Assembly: GCA_002811645.1 (NCBI GenBank)
Contig: PDIP01000069.1
Span: forward strand, 6,199 to 70,198
Source of the DNA: Corallochytrium limacisporum
Lineage: Eukaryota; Opisthokonta
Length of the DNA stretch: 64,000 nt
Direction: 5' to 3'
A program made the translations under genes and the position numbers. Under the pieces are notes generated by a model, which saw only the letters and a program-made list of their open reading frames with translations, made no database searches and had not been told where the DNA came from. The first letter of the stretch is position 1. Every line of letters begins with the position of its first letter. Positions 9,538 through 19,881 of the stretch are shown here, one piece after another.

Positions 9538-10369
9538 ATTTTCTCGTTGGGTTGCTTTCACTCTATAGGAGTTATCGTTGAAACTTCTCAGCTGTTAGTT
9601 CCACATTATTACTTCCTCACTTTGCTAGTTCATGTTGCTATTGCGTTGATTGCGTTCTACAGAGCAAAATAGGACATCCTAGTCCTTCAAGGTTTAAGGA
9701 CCAGTGTTGAATGAAAATCTATCTTGGGACCAAGTCTTTACAAACAATGCACATAACGACGTCATAAAGCGATACCAAAGTTCACACAGAAGGCGGCCGC
9801 GGAACAGTCAATGTCATTGGATCGGGCTCGCCCCAAAGGGATCCGGACAACCCGCCGCGTCACTTGACAATGGGAAGAAAATCAACCAAACTTTCGCGCC
9901 TAGGTTTTGTGGGGAGGAGGGGGAGAATTTCGCGTATCCTGAATCTGCGGAAATCAGGGGACCATTGATCCCTCCCTCCCATTCACCGGCACCTGTGGCC
10001 CCTCGGACCCACCAACCCAGACCCTTTCCCTTTCGTCTCCCTCCCCCCCATCGCTCTTGCTGGCCTGCTCGGCAGACCCGCGTGGTGGGCGGATTTGGTT
10101 GGGCTCCGGTGTGGAATCATTGCGCATAGAGGCTTGCTCGAACGCTGTCTCCCAGTTTGAGTTCGTTATGATTCAGAACGGCACTATACTACTGGTCTGG
10201 TACTTTTTAATAGCAAGAGCACGAGGGAGAAACCGTACATGGGTAATGAAACAAACCAAACGGACAATTGGATGGTAATTGATCAAGTTCCCATGGTAAG
10301 TTCGACCATGTAAGGAACAGTTCCAAGATATCAAAGCTAAAGTTTTTTATACATTATTAATAGATCACA
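9538..10369. other. Divergent promoter region SLC35B4 / NLE1
   Basis: No gene seen. Near the SLC35B4 side there is a small inverted repeat GTCCTT/AAGGAC. Near NLE1 there is a compact palindromic cluster (10287-10324). The middle is C-rich around 9960-10080. Confidence 0.5.
10287..10324. promoter_or_regulatory. Overlapping palindromes just upstream of NLE1
   Basis: GTTCC-CATGG (10287-10296) is complementary to CCATG (10306-10310) plus GGAAC (10314-10318). The same GGAAC also forms the odd palindrome GGAACAGTTCC (10314-10324). The element lies 46-83 bases before the ATG and could adopt two alternative stems. A role as a factor site or leader structure is inference. Confidence 0.4.
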
Positions 10370-11962
10370 ATGGCCACAAGATTTCGCCAACCTACAGAGA
10401 CCAAGAGACGCAAACTCAAGGCTGTAGAAGAGGGTGAGAAGATAGATGAGATTCGTCAGAAACATGCCTTTGTGCAACTCGTCACGGACGATGGTACAAA
10501 GCTAGGACCACAACTTGACATTCAGCTTTCTACAAACACTAGTGAATTGCAGATTTTGACTACAGAACTACGGAGGGCAGCGGAAGAAGATCGACAAAGG
10601 AACAAGACCCGCGAACAGAAAGAGAACGATGTAGACGAGGAATTCGATCCTGACGTGCCGTATAGCTTTTTCGTGAACGATGAGGAGATCACCACGGAGC
10701 TACATGAGACTATTACGCGTCTAGAACAGAACTTGGAAGGCACGATCACGATCACCTGCCGGCCGGAAGCTGTATTCAAGGTCCGAGCCGTGAGCCGCAG
10801 CGCTGGTTCGCTGCCAGGCCACCAGGATGCTGTGTTGTGTGCCAGTTTCAGTCCAAACAGCCGATGGATTGCGAGCGCAGGCGGGGACACAACGGTGCGT
10901 ATTTGGGATCCCCTCACGGTCACGCCCAAGTACACGCTCCGAGGTCACAAAGACTGGGTCCTACAGACCGCATGGAGCCCGGACGCTCGCTTTGTGGCTT
11001 CTGGCGACAAGAAAGGCATTGTCTACGTCTGGGACGTCCTGGAGAAGGGAGCAGCACACTGGGGTAACATGAAGGGTCATAAATCGTTCATTACGGGCAT
11101 CGCCTGGGAACCATTCCACAGAAACGAGGGCAAGTGCTGTAGATTCTTGACTTCGTCAAAGGATGGCACAACCCGCATGTGGGACGTTCTGCGCAAACAA
11201 TGCGTCCTGGCCCTCAGCCAGCACACTGCCAGCGTGACCTGTGTACGTTGGGGCGGCAATGGACTGATGTATACGGGTAGTCAGGACCGGACTATTAAGG
11301 TCTGGCGCGATAAAGATGGCGCACTTTGCCGCACACTAGCGGGACACGCACATTGGGTGAATACCATGGCCTTGCACACGGATTATATCCTCCGCCTAGG
11401 ACCGTTCAGCTATGCACAGAAGCAGTTGCCCTACGTCCGCAGTGGCAATGGCCATGATACGCAGCGCCTGGCTGCTGTGGCCAAAGCGCAGAAGGCTTAC
11501 GACGACGTGCGTAATCTTTGTAAGGATGGTGAGCGCCTGATCACTGGCAGTGATGACTACACCATGTACTTATGGAGCCCAGAGACGGATAAGAAGCCTC
11601 TAAAGCGCCTAACAGGTCACCAACAGCTAATCAACATGGTTGCGTTTGATCCTCGGGGACAGTACATTGCAAGTGCGAGCTTTGATAAGAGCGTTAAGCT
11701 GTGGACAGTGGACGGTAAGTTCCTGACTTCGTTCCGCGCACATGTCGGGCCTGTCTACCAAGTTGCATGGTCTGCGGATGGTCGTCTGTTTGTCAGCGTA
11801 AGCGCGGATTCAACAGTGAAGGTCTGGAATCTGAAGAAGCGAAAGATGATTCAGGACTTGCCTGGCCATGCCGACGAAGTCTATGCCGTTGACTGGAGCC
11901 CCGATGGTGAGTTTAGCGTGTCCGGCAGCAAAGATAAGACTTTGAAGCTCTGGCGCCCTTAA
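10370..11962 (+). CDS. NLE1: Notchless homologue (NLE1/Rsa4), WD40 ribosome assembly factor
   Basis: A 530-residue protein with an N-terminal NLE (ubiquitin-like) domain (about residues 33-125) followed by the junction SAGSLPGHQDAVLCASFSP. Eight WD40 repeats follow; repeat signatures such as GGDTTVRIWD, SQDRTIKVW, SFDKSVKLW and SKDKTLKLW are visible up to the C-terminus. NLE1/Rsa4 sits on pre-60S particles and is pulled off by the AAA ATPase Rea1/midasin through the N-terminal domain, a late nuclear step of large-subunit maturation. Length matches the family (485-515 residues in yeast and human), with a modest insertion between repeats near residue 350. Start ATG context is TCACAATGG. Confidence 0.95.
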   Translation: MATRFRQPTETKRRKLKAVEEGEKIDEIRQKHAFVQLVTDDGTKLGPQLDIQLSTNTSELQILTTELRRAAEEDRQRNKTREQKENDVDEEFDPDVPYSFFVNDEEITTELHETITRLEQNLEGTITITCRPEAVFKVRAVSRSAGSLPGHQDAVLCASFSPNSRWIASAGGDTTVRIWDPLTVTPKYTLRGHKDWVLQTAWSPDARFVASGDKKGIVYVWDVLEKGAAHWGNMKGHKSFITGIAWEPFHRNEGKCCRFLTSSKDGTTRMWDVLRKQCVLALSQHTASVTCVRWGGNGLMYTGSQDRTIKVWRDKDGALCRTLAGHAHWVNTMALHTDYILRLGPFSYAQKQLPYVRSGNGHDTQRLAAVAKAQKAYDDVRNLCKDGERLITGSDDYTMYLWSPETDKKPLKRLTGHQQLINMVAFDPRGQYIASASFDKSVKLWTVDGKFLTSFRAHVGPVYQVAWSADGRLFVSVSADSTVKVWNLKKRKMIQDLPGHADEVYAVDWSPDGEFSVSGSKDKTLKLWRP

Positions 11963-12054
11963 CGCTCTGTACCACAATGCACTCTCATTTCAAAAAGTCC
12001 GGATATTCTTAAGTTTCCGTAAACTGTTGACAATATTGGTGTCGGCAAGTCGGA

Positions 12055-12077
12055 CAGTTTCCGTGCTGAGGAAACTG
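12055..12077. repeat. 8-bp perfect hairpin in NLE1 3' flank
   Basis: CAGTTTCC (12055-12062) and GGAAACTG (12070-12077) flank a 7-base loop. The word AGTTTCCGT also occurs about 40 bases earlier, followed by AAACT. It is probably in the NLE1 3' UTR. Confidence 0.5.
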
Positions 12078-12778
12078 AAATTGGTACGGTGAAACGCATT
12101 CGCCCCAGACATCGTCAAATTTGACTTTTCCATTATACATTCTCTGGACTCGCATACTTACGTAGACGATAGAAGCAGTTACCATCAAGCTATTTGGATT
12201 TGCGAACAGTGATTTTAGTCCTTCTTAATTTCCCATACATTATCATTGACATATCGTCGAGAACACGAAGCCAAAGGACCGTTCTTGATCGTTGGGAGGA
12301 AGCCGCCCCATATTTTTTCCCCGTTCCTGCCAAGCCACCGGGACATTTTCCGGTCCTTTAGTACATTCGCTACGGAATCCTGGTATGACAGTGTCGGTAC
12401 TTTCACTACCGCCTGGGAACCCACAACTCTGGGGTGGTGGGGGTGGCTGGTAGTACTCAGGGGAGCAGTTGGAAGTGGTGGAGACACGGTGGAGCGACTG
12501 GTGACGCGGCTTATGCTCAGACCAGCCGGCTGCGCCCTCGTTTTGGGATTTTGGTATTTGTTTCTGGCTGTTGAAAAATGTCTTTCAGTCCATTCTCATT
12601 GTAATGAATGTAACCTAGAACCAGACATGACGCGATCAAATTGAGAAAGGGTGAAACATAGGGCGAGTATCTGAACCCCCGAGAACTAGCCATGTAGAGC
12701 ATCTCGATACGTAGCCCAAAGAGAACCGGACAAGAAGAAATTTTATACCCGTTAGTGTAGAGAATAGATCAAGAGAAA

Positions 12779-12790
12779 TACTACGTAGTA
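12779..12790. promoter_or_regulatory. 12-bp palindrome abutting the UBE2J1 start
   Basis: TACTACGTAGTA is a perfect palindrome ending two bases before the ATG at 12793. At this position it is in the leader or at the transcription start. Function is unknown. Confidence 0.4.
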
Positions 12791-12792
12791 GA

Positions 12793-13827
12793 ATGGCACA
12801 GTGGCACAACTACAGCAAACGCTCGCCAGCCGTGCGACGGATCATGCAGGAAGCTAAGGAGCTCTCCGACCCAACCGGCCTCTACCACGCCCAGCCAACA
12901 GAAGATAACATCTTTGAATGGCACTTTACGATCCGCGGACCTGAGGGGACAGTGTTTGAAGAGGGCATTTACCATGGACGAATCCTGCTACCCACGGACT
13001 ATCCATACGAACCGCCAGCTATCATTCTACTTACGCCCAATGGACGTTTCGAGACCCACAAGAAGATTTGTCTGTCAGTAACTCAGTATCACCGTGAGAG
13101 CTGGCAACCAGCGTGGGGAATTCGTACAGTTCTGCTCGCATTGATCGCTTTTCTTCCGACGGAAGGCCGGGGGGCAATTGGCAGTCTAGACCTCAGCGAG
13201 GATGATCGGAAGACATTGGCTGCCAAGAGCGGTGCGTGGAAGTGCGAAAAGTGTGGCGAGCGAAACGACGCCCTTGTCAATGACCGCGGCGCGGACGATC
13301 CGCAAGCTAGTGCCAATGAAAAAGATCAGGAAGCAGTTAAAGCGATGTCGGCAGGATTCCAAGCGGAAGAGGCGGTGAAGGGCAATAGTTCAGCGAAGGA
13401 AGATGACAAGGATGGAGGTGCTGATAGTCCTGGTAGAAAGGAAGAAACGACTGGTTCCGAAGCAGCGACAGCTGCAGGGGTCCAAGGATCAAGCACAGCG
13501 CAGACTGTCCAAGCGACATCCTCTTCAGAGACAGCAACAACCGTTGAAGGGCCGCCAGGGACTGGTGAGCCACCTGCACCAGCGGCCGAACAGGTCGGGA
13601 CAACAGAAACTATCACTGCAGCGACTGACAGTTCCACTGGTCCTTCTTCTACGACCGGGGGTGCAGCCGTAGCCTCCCCTCTGACACCGCAGGAACGCCT
13701 CGACGCGGTCCAACCGTACATGGTTGACGAAAGTGGTAAAACTACACTTGACATGGGTGTCGCATGCACTTTGGTCTTGCTGCTGGCGTTGCTTGTTCGG
13801 CGCACTATAATTGAAGAGCTTGAGTAA
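12793..13827 (+). CDS. UBE2J1: ER-anchored ubiquitin-conjugating enzyme E2 J1 (Ubc6-like)
   Basis: A 344-residue E2. Residues 1-155 are a UBC domain very close to animal UBE2J1: SPAVRRIMQEAKEL, YHAQPTEDNIFEWHFTIRGP, PPAIILLTPNGRFE, then the active-site cysteine Cys93 in KKICLSV, and GAIGSLD. A low-complexity Ser/Thr/Ala/Glu-rich linker (about 165-305) leads to a C-terminal membrane anchor (about 322-336) and a nine-residue luminal tail, the tail-anchored topology of the family. These enzymes charge ubiquitin for ER-associated degradation with membrane E3 ligases. The Cys pair CEKCG after the UBC fold also matches UBE2J1. AATAAA at 14000-14005 is a plausible poly(A) signal. Confidence 0.95.
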   Translation: MAQWHNYSKRSPAVRRIMQEAKELSDPTGLYHAQPTEDNIFEWHFTIRGPEGTVFEEGIYHGRILLPTDYPYEPPAIILLTPNGRFETHKKICLSVTQYHRESWQPAWGIRTVLLALIAFLPTEGRGAIGSLDLSEDDRKTLAAKSGAWKCEKCGERNDALVNDRGADDPQASANEKDQEAVKAMSAGFQAEEAVKGNSSAKEDDKDGGADSPGRKEETTGSEAATAAGVQGSSTAQTVQATSSSETATTVEGPPGTGEPPAPAAEQVGTTETITAATDSSTGPSSTTGGAAVASPLTPQERLDAVQPYMVDESGKTTLDMGVACTLVLLLALLVRRTIIEELE

Positions 13828-14124
13828 AGGACAAGTCCTGTTGTTGTATAGTCCGATCTCAAGTTCATAATGAATGTATGACGAGTAGAAACTGTAACTT
13901 GGTAATCGATGTCTGTTGTGGCAAGTTTCTCGAGATGTGGCGGGGGGGCAGCCTGATGTTGGAAGAGTATGGAGGGCTGCAGCTACTCTAGACAAACAGA
14001 ATAAAATTGGAACGTCCCGAAGAGCAGACAAATTCCAAGCAAACCATTGAATTAGTGAACTCTTTTAAACCATGTGTATTGTTCAGATGTTAGTTCTTAG
14101 AACGGAATGCTTTCCGTGTCCCTA

Positions 14125-17100
14125 TCACTCGGCTCCCAACGACTCCAAGAATTTGTCCATGTCATACTCCTCGCGGTAGGCCTGATGCGATTTCTCCATA
14201 GCTATGTCCATGCGAGCCATGATTTCCTTTAGTGTCTCTTGTCGGCCGGAATCCTCACCACCACTGCCACCGGTGCCGGACGATGCCGATGCCTGAGCAA
14301 GGGCCGCTTCGTCGACGTTGAAGAGATCGAGCATGTCTTTGGTGTCCATGTCCTGTAGCGAGGCCGTGTCTCCTATGACCCGGTCGCTCATGTACTTCTT
14401 GAACTTTTGGAAGCTCATCACGCGTTTTTCGATCGAACTGCGAGTGATGAGACGGTAGACGTTCACAGTGCGCTTCTGTCCGATACGATGTGCACGGTCC
14501 ATGGCCTGAATGTCCACGCTCGGGTTCCAGCTATGCTCGTAGAAAATGACTGTATCTGCAGCCGTCAGGTTCAGGCCAAGGCCACCAACCTTAGTGGTTA
14601 GGAGCAGCAGGTCAATTGTTGGATCCCTGTTGAAAGTGTCAACAATCGGCTGCCGGTCCTCGGGTTTGACATTGCCGTCGAGGCGTAGGTAGCTCACTGA
14701 TGGCATGTGGGCCTTGAGCAGATACTTCTCTACAATATCAATCATCTCCTTATGGTGGAAGAAAATTAGGCCACGGTGGTTGGAGATGACCGTACCCGTG
14801 CCACCAGAAGCAAAGTCTTCGTCCCCATTGTTTGCGGTGGCGCTGTCATCAGTTCCAATTCCACAGTCCAGGAGCAGCTGCTTCAGCGATAGCAGTTTTG
14901 GAGCGCACTGCAGTTGGTAGAGGTCCGCGTGATTAATTCCCTGGGCTTTGAGCAAGTCCTGGTAAGTTGCCCACTGCTTCTCGAGCACCAATAGAGGATG
15001 CTGAGTTATGCGCAACATATGCCGCAAGGCATTGAAGGCCTCACCCTTTGGTGGTGCCTCCTCTGACATCATCCTCTGCTGTTGTTTCTTGGCGTAGGCT
15101 GTGTAGAGGAGGCGTTGCACCTCACTCATGTCGCAGTGCACGTCCTGGATGATCTTGGGTGGAAGATCGTTGAGGACATCCTCTTTCATGCGACGAAGCA
15201 CAAACGGCGCGATCTGCCGGTGTAGGGCATCCATGGCCTGCTGACCTGCCTCCTGCTCAACCTCGCTAGCTTTGGCATCACGTGCCTGTACAATAATGCG
15301 ACCATATTGTGATTCGAATTGTTGTCGGCTGCCCAAAAAGTTTGGCATCAGATAGTCGAAAAGGGACCACAAATCGAGTACATTATTTTGCACTGGCGTA
15401 CCCGATAGAATCAAACGATTTAGAGCACGTATCTGCTTCACTGCAATCGACGTCTTGGACTTGGAATTGCGAATTATGTGTCCTTCATCCAGGACAGCAT
15501 AAGTGAACTCAAACTTCTGCAGCCATTCAATGTCATTGCGTACGATGTCGTAGGTGCTGATGATCACGTCGTGGTCGTATATCGGTTCACGCAAACGCGT
15601 CGCGCGGATCGAGGACGGTCCCACGTACTGATAGGCCTTCAGGTACGGACAGAACTTCTCAATCTCATTTTGCCAGTGTGCAGTGAGAGTGGGAGGGCAA
15701 ACGACGATGGATAGCGCCTTGCGACCCGCGTCCGCGTTCTCCTTATGGATAGCAGCCATTATGCAAATAGTCTGCAGGGTCTTGCCCAGACCCATGTCAT
15801 CACAGAGGATGCCATGTAATTTGTACCGGCGCAAGAAATCGAGCCAGTTGACACCTTCCTGCTGATATCGACGTAGCTCCGCATTGATCTGCACAGGTGG
15901 AACAAAGTCTGGAATCTTCGAAGTATCCCTGAGCTGATCAATAAAGGCGTGTTCTGTGCGCTTACGTTCTTTCATGGCTTCAGTCATGCCATCGGGCTCC
16001 TCGCCGCTGTCCAAGGGCATGAGATTGACCAAATGTGCAAACGTTCGAGTAGCAAGTTTTCGCACTTCGTCAGTGGGATCGCTCATGCGGCCCAGCACCG
16101 GCACAAGGAAGAAAACAATGAAGGGCACAATACTCAGTCCGATCTTCTCCACCAAGAAGAAGATGGCCTCCATGATGCCCTGGCGACGCTGTACTGAGTT
16201 GGGATCGCTTAATCCTGGCAAGAGATCCTGAACCATCCACTCGACATTGCGTACCAGGTCGATGCGGGACACTTCAGCAGCCACGCGACCGGACATATGC
16301 CGCACAGACATGAGACGGTGCTCGATACCCTGGCGCAGAAAACGCTTCAGATTCAACACTTCTGAATGCAGTTCCTGAGGCAGGTATGGAATAAGAATCT
16401 CCAGAATCTGCATACCGTCGATTAGCGGCTGGGCCTCTTCCAGGAGCAGGTCACCCGATGGCTCCCACAGCGACCCTAAACCCGCACGCATCATGAGACT
16501 CTCCAGTGCAATGTTCCGGAGATCCGGCAGTTCTGCCCAAAGTTTGTCCATAAAATGACTAGGCAGCGCAGTCAGGCACAGTTCAGAACCCCGTCGCTGT
16601 AGCATAGTGTTCCGCTGGCTTTCCGCTGTCTTTTGCTGCTTCTCCAGGCTCTCTTCTTGCTGTGTATCGACCTCCATAACTTCACCAAGTTCGCCATCAA
16701 CTCCGGCGTTCCCGCGACGTTTTCGATCGCGCTTCTTGGATGCCAATGCAGCAGCCTCCTGAGCGGTGGCAACGTCAATGAGCCGCTGGACGCGGATGCC
16801 ATTTTCAATGTCTTGCGGTTGTGTCGTGGCCTGTTTCTGTTGCTGCCCGGGCATGACCACAGACTTGTCTGCGACAAGCGGTGTTTGCGAGCGATCACCA
16901 CAGGCATCCTGGGCCAGGAAGGAGATGAGCTTACCATTGGGGCACCGCTGGCGTGGCACCAGAGGCTTCATCAAATGCGCCATAGCATCGCCGAAGCGGG
17001 CCTGCAAAATGAAATTCTCATCGTGTCGCACAGCACGCTTCAGGGACTTGATCAGTGGAGTAATCTTTTCGGGAAGATGGGCACTGTACACAATACAGGT

Positions 17101-19881
17101 AACCAGCAGGGCGCTTTGCGTGTGCAACATGCGATCGCTTTCCGAAGAGATAAATCCAATGATGGATAGCAGAGTCAATCGGCTGCGCGTTATTTCAGCC
17201 CGAGCAGCCCGCATGCCGTTTGCAGGCAACATTTCCATCCAAGTGTCGTGGACTGTAGTAGCCAAAGCTGTGGCGTCTTCCACAGAGAACGTCTGCGGGT
17301 TTCCATATCGCTGAAGGGCCGTATCACTGAGACCAGCCTTGCGGAAATTGACCATGAGTAGTTGGCAATCGTTGCGCATCTTGCGGATCAGATTGCCAAA
17401 CTCTGGTGTCGTGTTAACATGGTCTTGCACGCTTCCGCTGCTTTCGATCTCAGTGATGCGTGAGAGAATAAAGCTGTGCATATTAGCTGGGAAGTTGTCC
17501 GGGCTGATGGTTTTGGCAGCGTAGAAGCTCTTAGCGACCTCACTCAGGAAGATAGCTGCCACTTCCTGGCTAACCGCACTCGGCGACTGCAGAAGGTCAT
17601 ATACTATAGTTTCCGTCAGGTCATAACCCGAGCTTGGCCATCCCGTCATCATGTGCGCCAGTGCTGCAGACACTGAGGTCACACGCAATGCCCGCTCTTG
17701 CATGTTCAAAGGCATCTGGAAAGATATTGTCTGGGACGAAAATTTGCGGTTGTCGCCAGAATTCTCTGTATCTTTCTTACGGCGCTTCTTGGGCTTTTGG
17801 TCATCGTCGCTCTCATCTTCCTTCTTGACGTCACTATCCTTGGTTCGAACTACCGGATCTGCATGCCGCTGCTCACGCAGAATATCAAGCTTAGTGTTGT
17901 CATACGTACCTCCCGGGGGTGTGCTCAAAAGCAGCAGCCAGCGCCTGATGTTTTGCCGGACTCCATTCTGCAGACAATCAATATCGCAAATTATCTTAAT
18001 ATTGCGCCATACCTGCTCCGCTTCATTGTAAATCTCGTCGTCGGCTTCAAGTAGCAGGCACTGGAAGACATGATTAAGCAGATCTACCACATGATCATTG
18101 TACCACGCAGTGAATAAAGAAGAATCCACTCCTTCGGAGATACCAGGCTTGACATCTTCGTTGCCGTCTTCCGACTTCAAACCAGCATTTTCTAGGTTGA
18201 GGTTGACGATACGGCTGAGTGTCTTGATGGCCGCCTTTCGTACCTCTGATGAAGAATGACGCAGAAATGGGTAAATGCGCGGTAGTAGTGAGCTCAAATT
18301 ATTGTCAGTTTTGTGTTCTTTGGTCTGGTAGTATTTGACAATGAATTCAGCCAGGACACGCATTGAGGCTGCTGTGCTCACGGTCAGTTCGTCAAGATTG
18401 TCCAGCGTATCCCAAAGTGTGGCCACAACCCGCTCTGTGGTATAACTGTCGTCAATAATGCCATCGACTAAGTACCGCATTGCGTCCGCCACAACAGTCC
18501 GTACATCGTCATCGTCGTCCAGTAGCCGCCTCTCCAGAGTAGCCATAGAAATCTCAATCATCTTTGTGCGCAGCTCTGTCTTAGCACCTTTGGCATCCTC
18601 TTCCTTCTCGGCAAGCTGCGCCTTTACGGCAAAGACGTACTTCAATCCCAGAGCGCCCCCGTGGCGGGCATCCCAGTCTTCCCGTGAAAGGAGAGTTGTC
18701 AAGTGGCGCACTACCAAGAGGATGAGGTCATCATCCAAATATTTGGATATTACTCCGAGGAGCTGACCTGCAGTCTCACGAACAGGTGCTACGGCCAAGT
18801 CACTAACATAGTCTCCAAACTGATCTAGTGCCAGCACACATACCACTCGCATGCAGACATCCTCTAACCAAATTTGTGTCGCGCGTTGCAGCCACTTTTT
18901 TGGAATATCGGCCATTTGACCTGCGGTAACACCATGCTTTCGCACAATGCTTCGCAGAGATGCGGCACAACTGTGACGAATTTCCCAATTTTTGTGGAAC
19001 AGTTGGTGGCATAGCAGCTCTGTGAATCCCATAAATGGCCAGTCATCAACGTCGCTGAAGACAATAGTGCTGTCAGATCCGTCCTCGTACTTTACAGTCG
19101 CTGCTCCGCCCACAGCACCAGAGCCGTCGTCCTTACCTGAATCCTTGCTAATGGCACCAAAGGCGCTTTCCAGTTCACTGCGAACTTTCTTCTTTTTCTG
19201 TGCCCGCCGGGCCATGTGCCGCTGGCGGATGCTCATGCGATCTTCAGTGTCCTTAGTCATGGCGCTCTCGAGGTCCTCCAAGTTCTTTCCACCTTTCTTA
19301 AATGCGGTACCCGCCGTCTCCTGCGCCATTTTGATATCCTCCTCGGTGGCAATGCTGTCAATGTTAACAAACCGTGACAGATGTTTCATTTCCTTGTCTT
19401 CAGACTTTAGACCCAGCCGCTCGAGCAGAATCTCTCGCTGCTGCTTCATGCGCTCTTCGTCTTTAAGTTCACCCGATACCACCTCATAGGCCACGCCACC
19501 AGATGCCAAGAGCGGCTTGGCATTGGCTAGTATGGCCTCCAGATCAATGTCTGTTGCACTCAGTTTCCCAGCTGATAGGAGAGCCAAGACATCCGCATCA
19601 GACTCTATTGCCGTCCCAGAATCGCTCTCCTGCTTAACATCGCTTCCACTGGTGGTCCATACCGGTACGGCCTTGGCAATAGCATCAACCGCCTGAATGG
19701 CTGCGGCTCTAGTCTCCTGTTTGGGTGATCCGAGATATCCCTGTACCCGGAGCAGCAGGTTCTGTGCATCGTAGGGAGATTGGCGCGCAATCTCACCGAT
19801 TTGATCCGCTGCTGCCTTTCGTGTGCTAGCATTAGACCCGCTGTCTAAGAGGCCTAGTAATTTGTCTAAACGTGTGCTCAT
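14125..19881 (-). CDS. BTAF1: TATA-binding-protein-associated SNF2 ATPase BTAF1/Mot1
   Basis: A 1918-residue protein with an N-terminal array of HEAT repeats (starting MSTRLDKLLGLLDSGSNASTRKAAADQIG, typical for Mot1) and a C-terminal Swi2/Snf2 ATPase at about 1330-1800. Walker A is DDMGLGKT (about 1360) and motif II is DEGH (about 1465), the Mot1 form rather than DEAH. Motifs V-VI, LLLTTKVGGLGLNLT and QAMDRAHRIGQ, are intact. Mot1 uses ATP hydrolysis to strip TBP from DNA and redistribute it between promoters. Length agrees with yeast Mot1 (1867) and human BTAF1 (1849). The whole gene is one open frame with no intron. It is followed upstream by TMEM19 and SETD2 on the same strand. Confidence 0.96.
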   Translation of the reverse strand: MSTRLDKLLGLLDSGSNASTRKAAADQIGEIARQSPYDAQNLLLRVQGYLGSPKQETRAAAIQAVDAIAKAVPVWTTSGSDVKQESDSGTAIESDADVLALLSAGKLSATDIDLEAILANAKPLLASGGVAYEVVSGELKDEERMKQQREILLERLGLKSEDKEMKHLSRFVNIDSIATEEDIKMAQETAGTAFKKGGKNLEDLESAMTKDTEDRMSIRQRHMARRAQKKKKVRSELESAFGAISKDSGKDDGSGAVGGAATVKYEDGSDSTIVFSDVDDWPFMGFTELLCHQLFHKNWEIRHSCAASLRSIVRKHGVTAGQMADIPKKWLQRATQIWLEDVCMRVVCVLALDQFGDYVSDLAVAPVRETAGQLLGVISKYLDDDLILLVVRHLTTLLSREDWDARHGGALGLKYVFAVKAQLAEKEEDAKGAKTELRTKMIEISMATLERRLLDDDDDVRTVVADAMRYLVDGIIDDSYTTERVVATLWDTLDNLDELTVSTAASMRVLAEFIVKYYQTKEHKTDNNLSSLLPRIYPFLRHSSSEVRKAAIKTLSRIVNLNLENAGLKSEDGNEDVKPGISEGVDSSLFTAWYNDHVVDLLNHVFQCLLLEADDEIYNEAEQVWRNIKIICDIDCLQNGVRQNIRRWLLLLSTPPGGTYDNTKLDILREQRHADPVVRTKDSDVKKEDESDDDQKPKKRRKKDTENSGDNRKFSSQTISFQMPLNMQERALRVTSVSAALAHMMTGWPSSGYDLTETIVYDLLQSPSAVSQEVAAIFLSEVAKSFYAAKTISPDNFPANMHSFILSRITEIESSGSVQDHVNTTPEFGNLIRKMRNDCQLLMVNFRKAGLSDTALQRYGNPQTFSVEDATALATTVHDTWMEMLPANGMRAARAEITRSRLTLLSIIGFISSESDRMLHTQSALLVTCIVYSAHLPEKITPLIKSLKRAVRHDENFILQARFGDAMAHLMKPLVPRQRCPNGKLISFLAQDACGDRSQTPLVADKSVVMPGQQQKQATTQPQDIENGIRVQRLIDVATAQEAAALASKKRDRKRRGNAGVDGELGEVMEVDTQQEESLEKQQKTAESQRNTMLQRRGSELCLTALPSHFMDKLWAELPDLRNIALESLMMRAGLGSLWEPSGDLLLEEAQPLIDGMQILEILIPYLPQELHSEVLNLKRFLRQGIEHRLMSVRHMSGRVAAEVSRIDLVRNVEWMVQDLLPGLSDPNSVQRRQGIMEAIFFLVEKIGLSIVPFIVFFLVPVLGRMSDPTDEVRKLATRTFAHLVNLMPLDSGEEPDGMTEAMKERKRTEHAFIDQLRDTSKIPDFVPPVQINAELRRYQQEGVNWLDFLRRYKLHGILCDDMGLGKTLQTICIMAAIHKENADAGRKALSIVVCPPTLTAHWQNEIEKFCPYLKAYQYVGPSSIRATRLREPIYDHDVIISTYDIVRNDIEWLQKFEFTYAVLDEGHIIRNSKSKTSIAVKQIRALNRLILSGTPVQNNVLDLWSLFDYLMPNFLGSRQQFESQYGRIIVQARDAKASEVEQEAGQQAMDALHRQIAPFVLRRMKEDVLNDLPPKIIQDVHCDMSEVQRLLYTAYAKKQQQRMMSEEAPPKGEAFNALRHMLRITQHPLLVLEKQWATYQDLLKAQGINHADLYQLQCAPKLLSLKQLLLDCGIGTDDSATANNGDEDFASGGTGTVISNHRGLIFFHHKEMIDIVEKYLLKAHMPSVSYLRLDGNVKPEDRQPIVDTFNRDPTIDLLLLTTKVGGLGLNLTAADTVIFYEHSWNPSVDIQAMDRAHRIGQKRTVNVYRLITRSSIEKRVMSFQKFKKYMSDRVIGDTASLQDMDTKDMLDLFNVDEAALAQASASSGTGGSGGEDSGRQETLKEIMARMDIAMEKSHQAYREEYDMDKFLESLGAE

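Larger units (their letters stand above)
11963..12792. other. Intergenic between NLE1 and UBE2J1
   Basis: Probable 3' flank of NLE1 and promoter of UBE2J1. It contains a perfect 8-bp stem (12055-12077) about 93 bases after the NLE1 stop and a 12-bp palindrome right before the UBE2J1 ATG. No coding sequence is supported. Confidence 0.5.

Noticed and set aside
9538-9561. Extension of the SLC35B4 frame by eight residues to GTG
   Set aside because: Eukaryotic start should be ATG; the first in-frame ATG is at 9537 and matches the family start.
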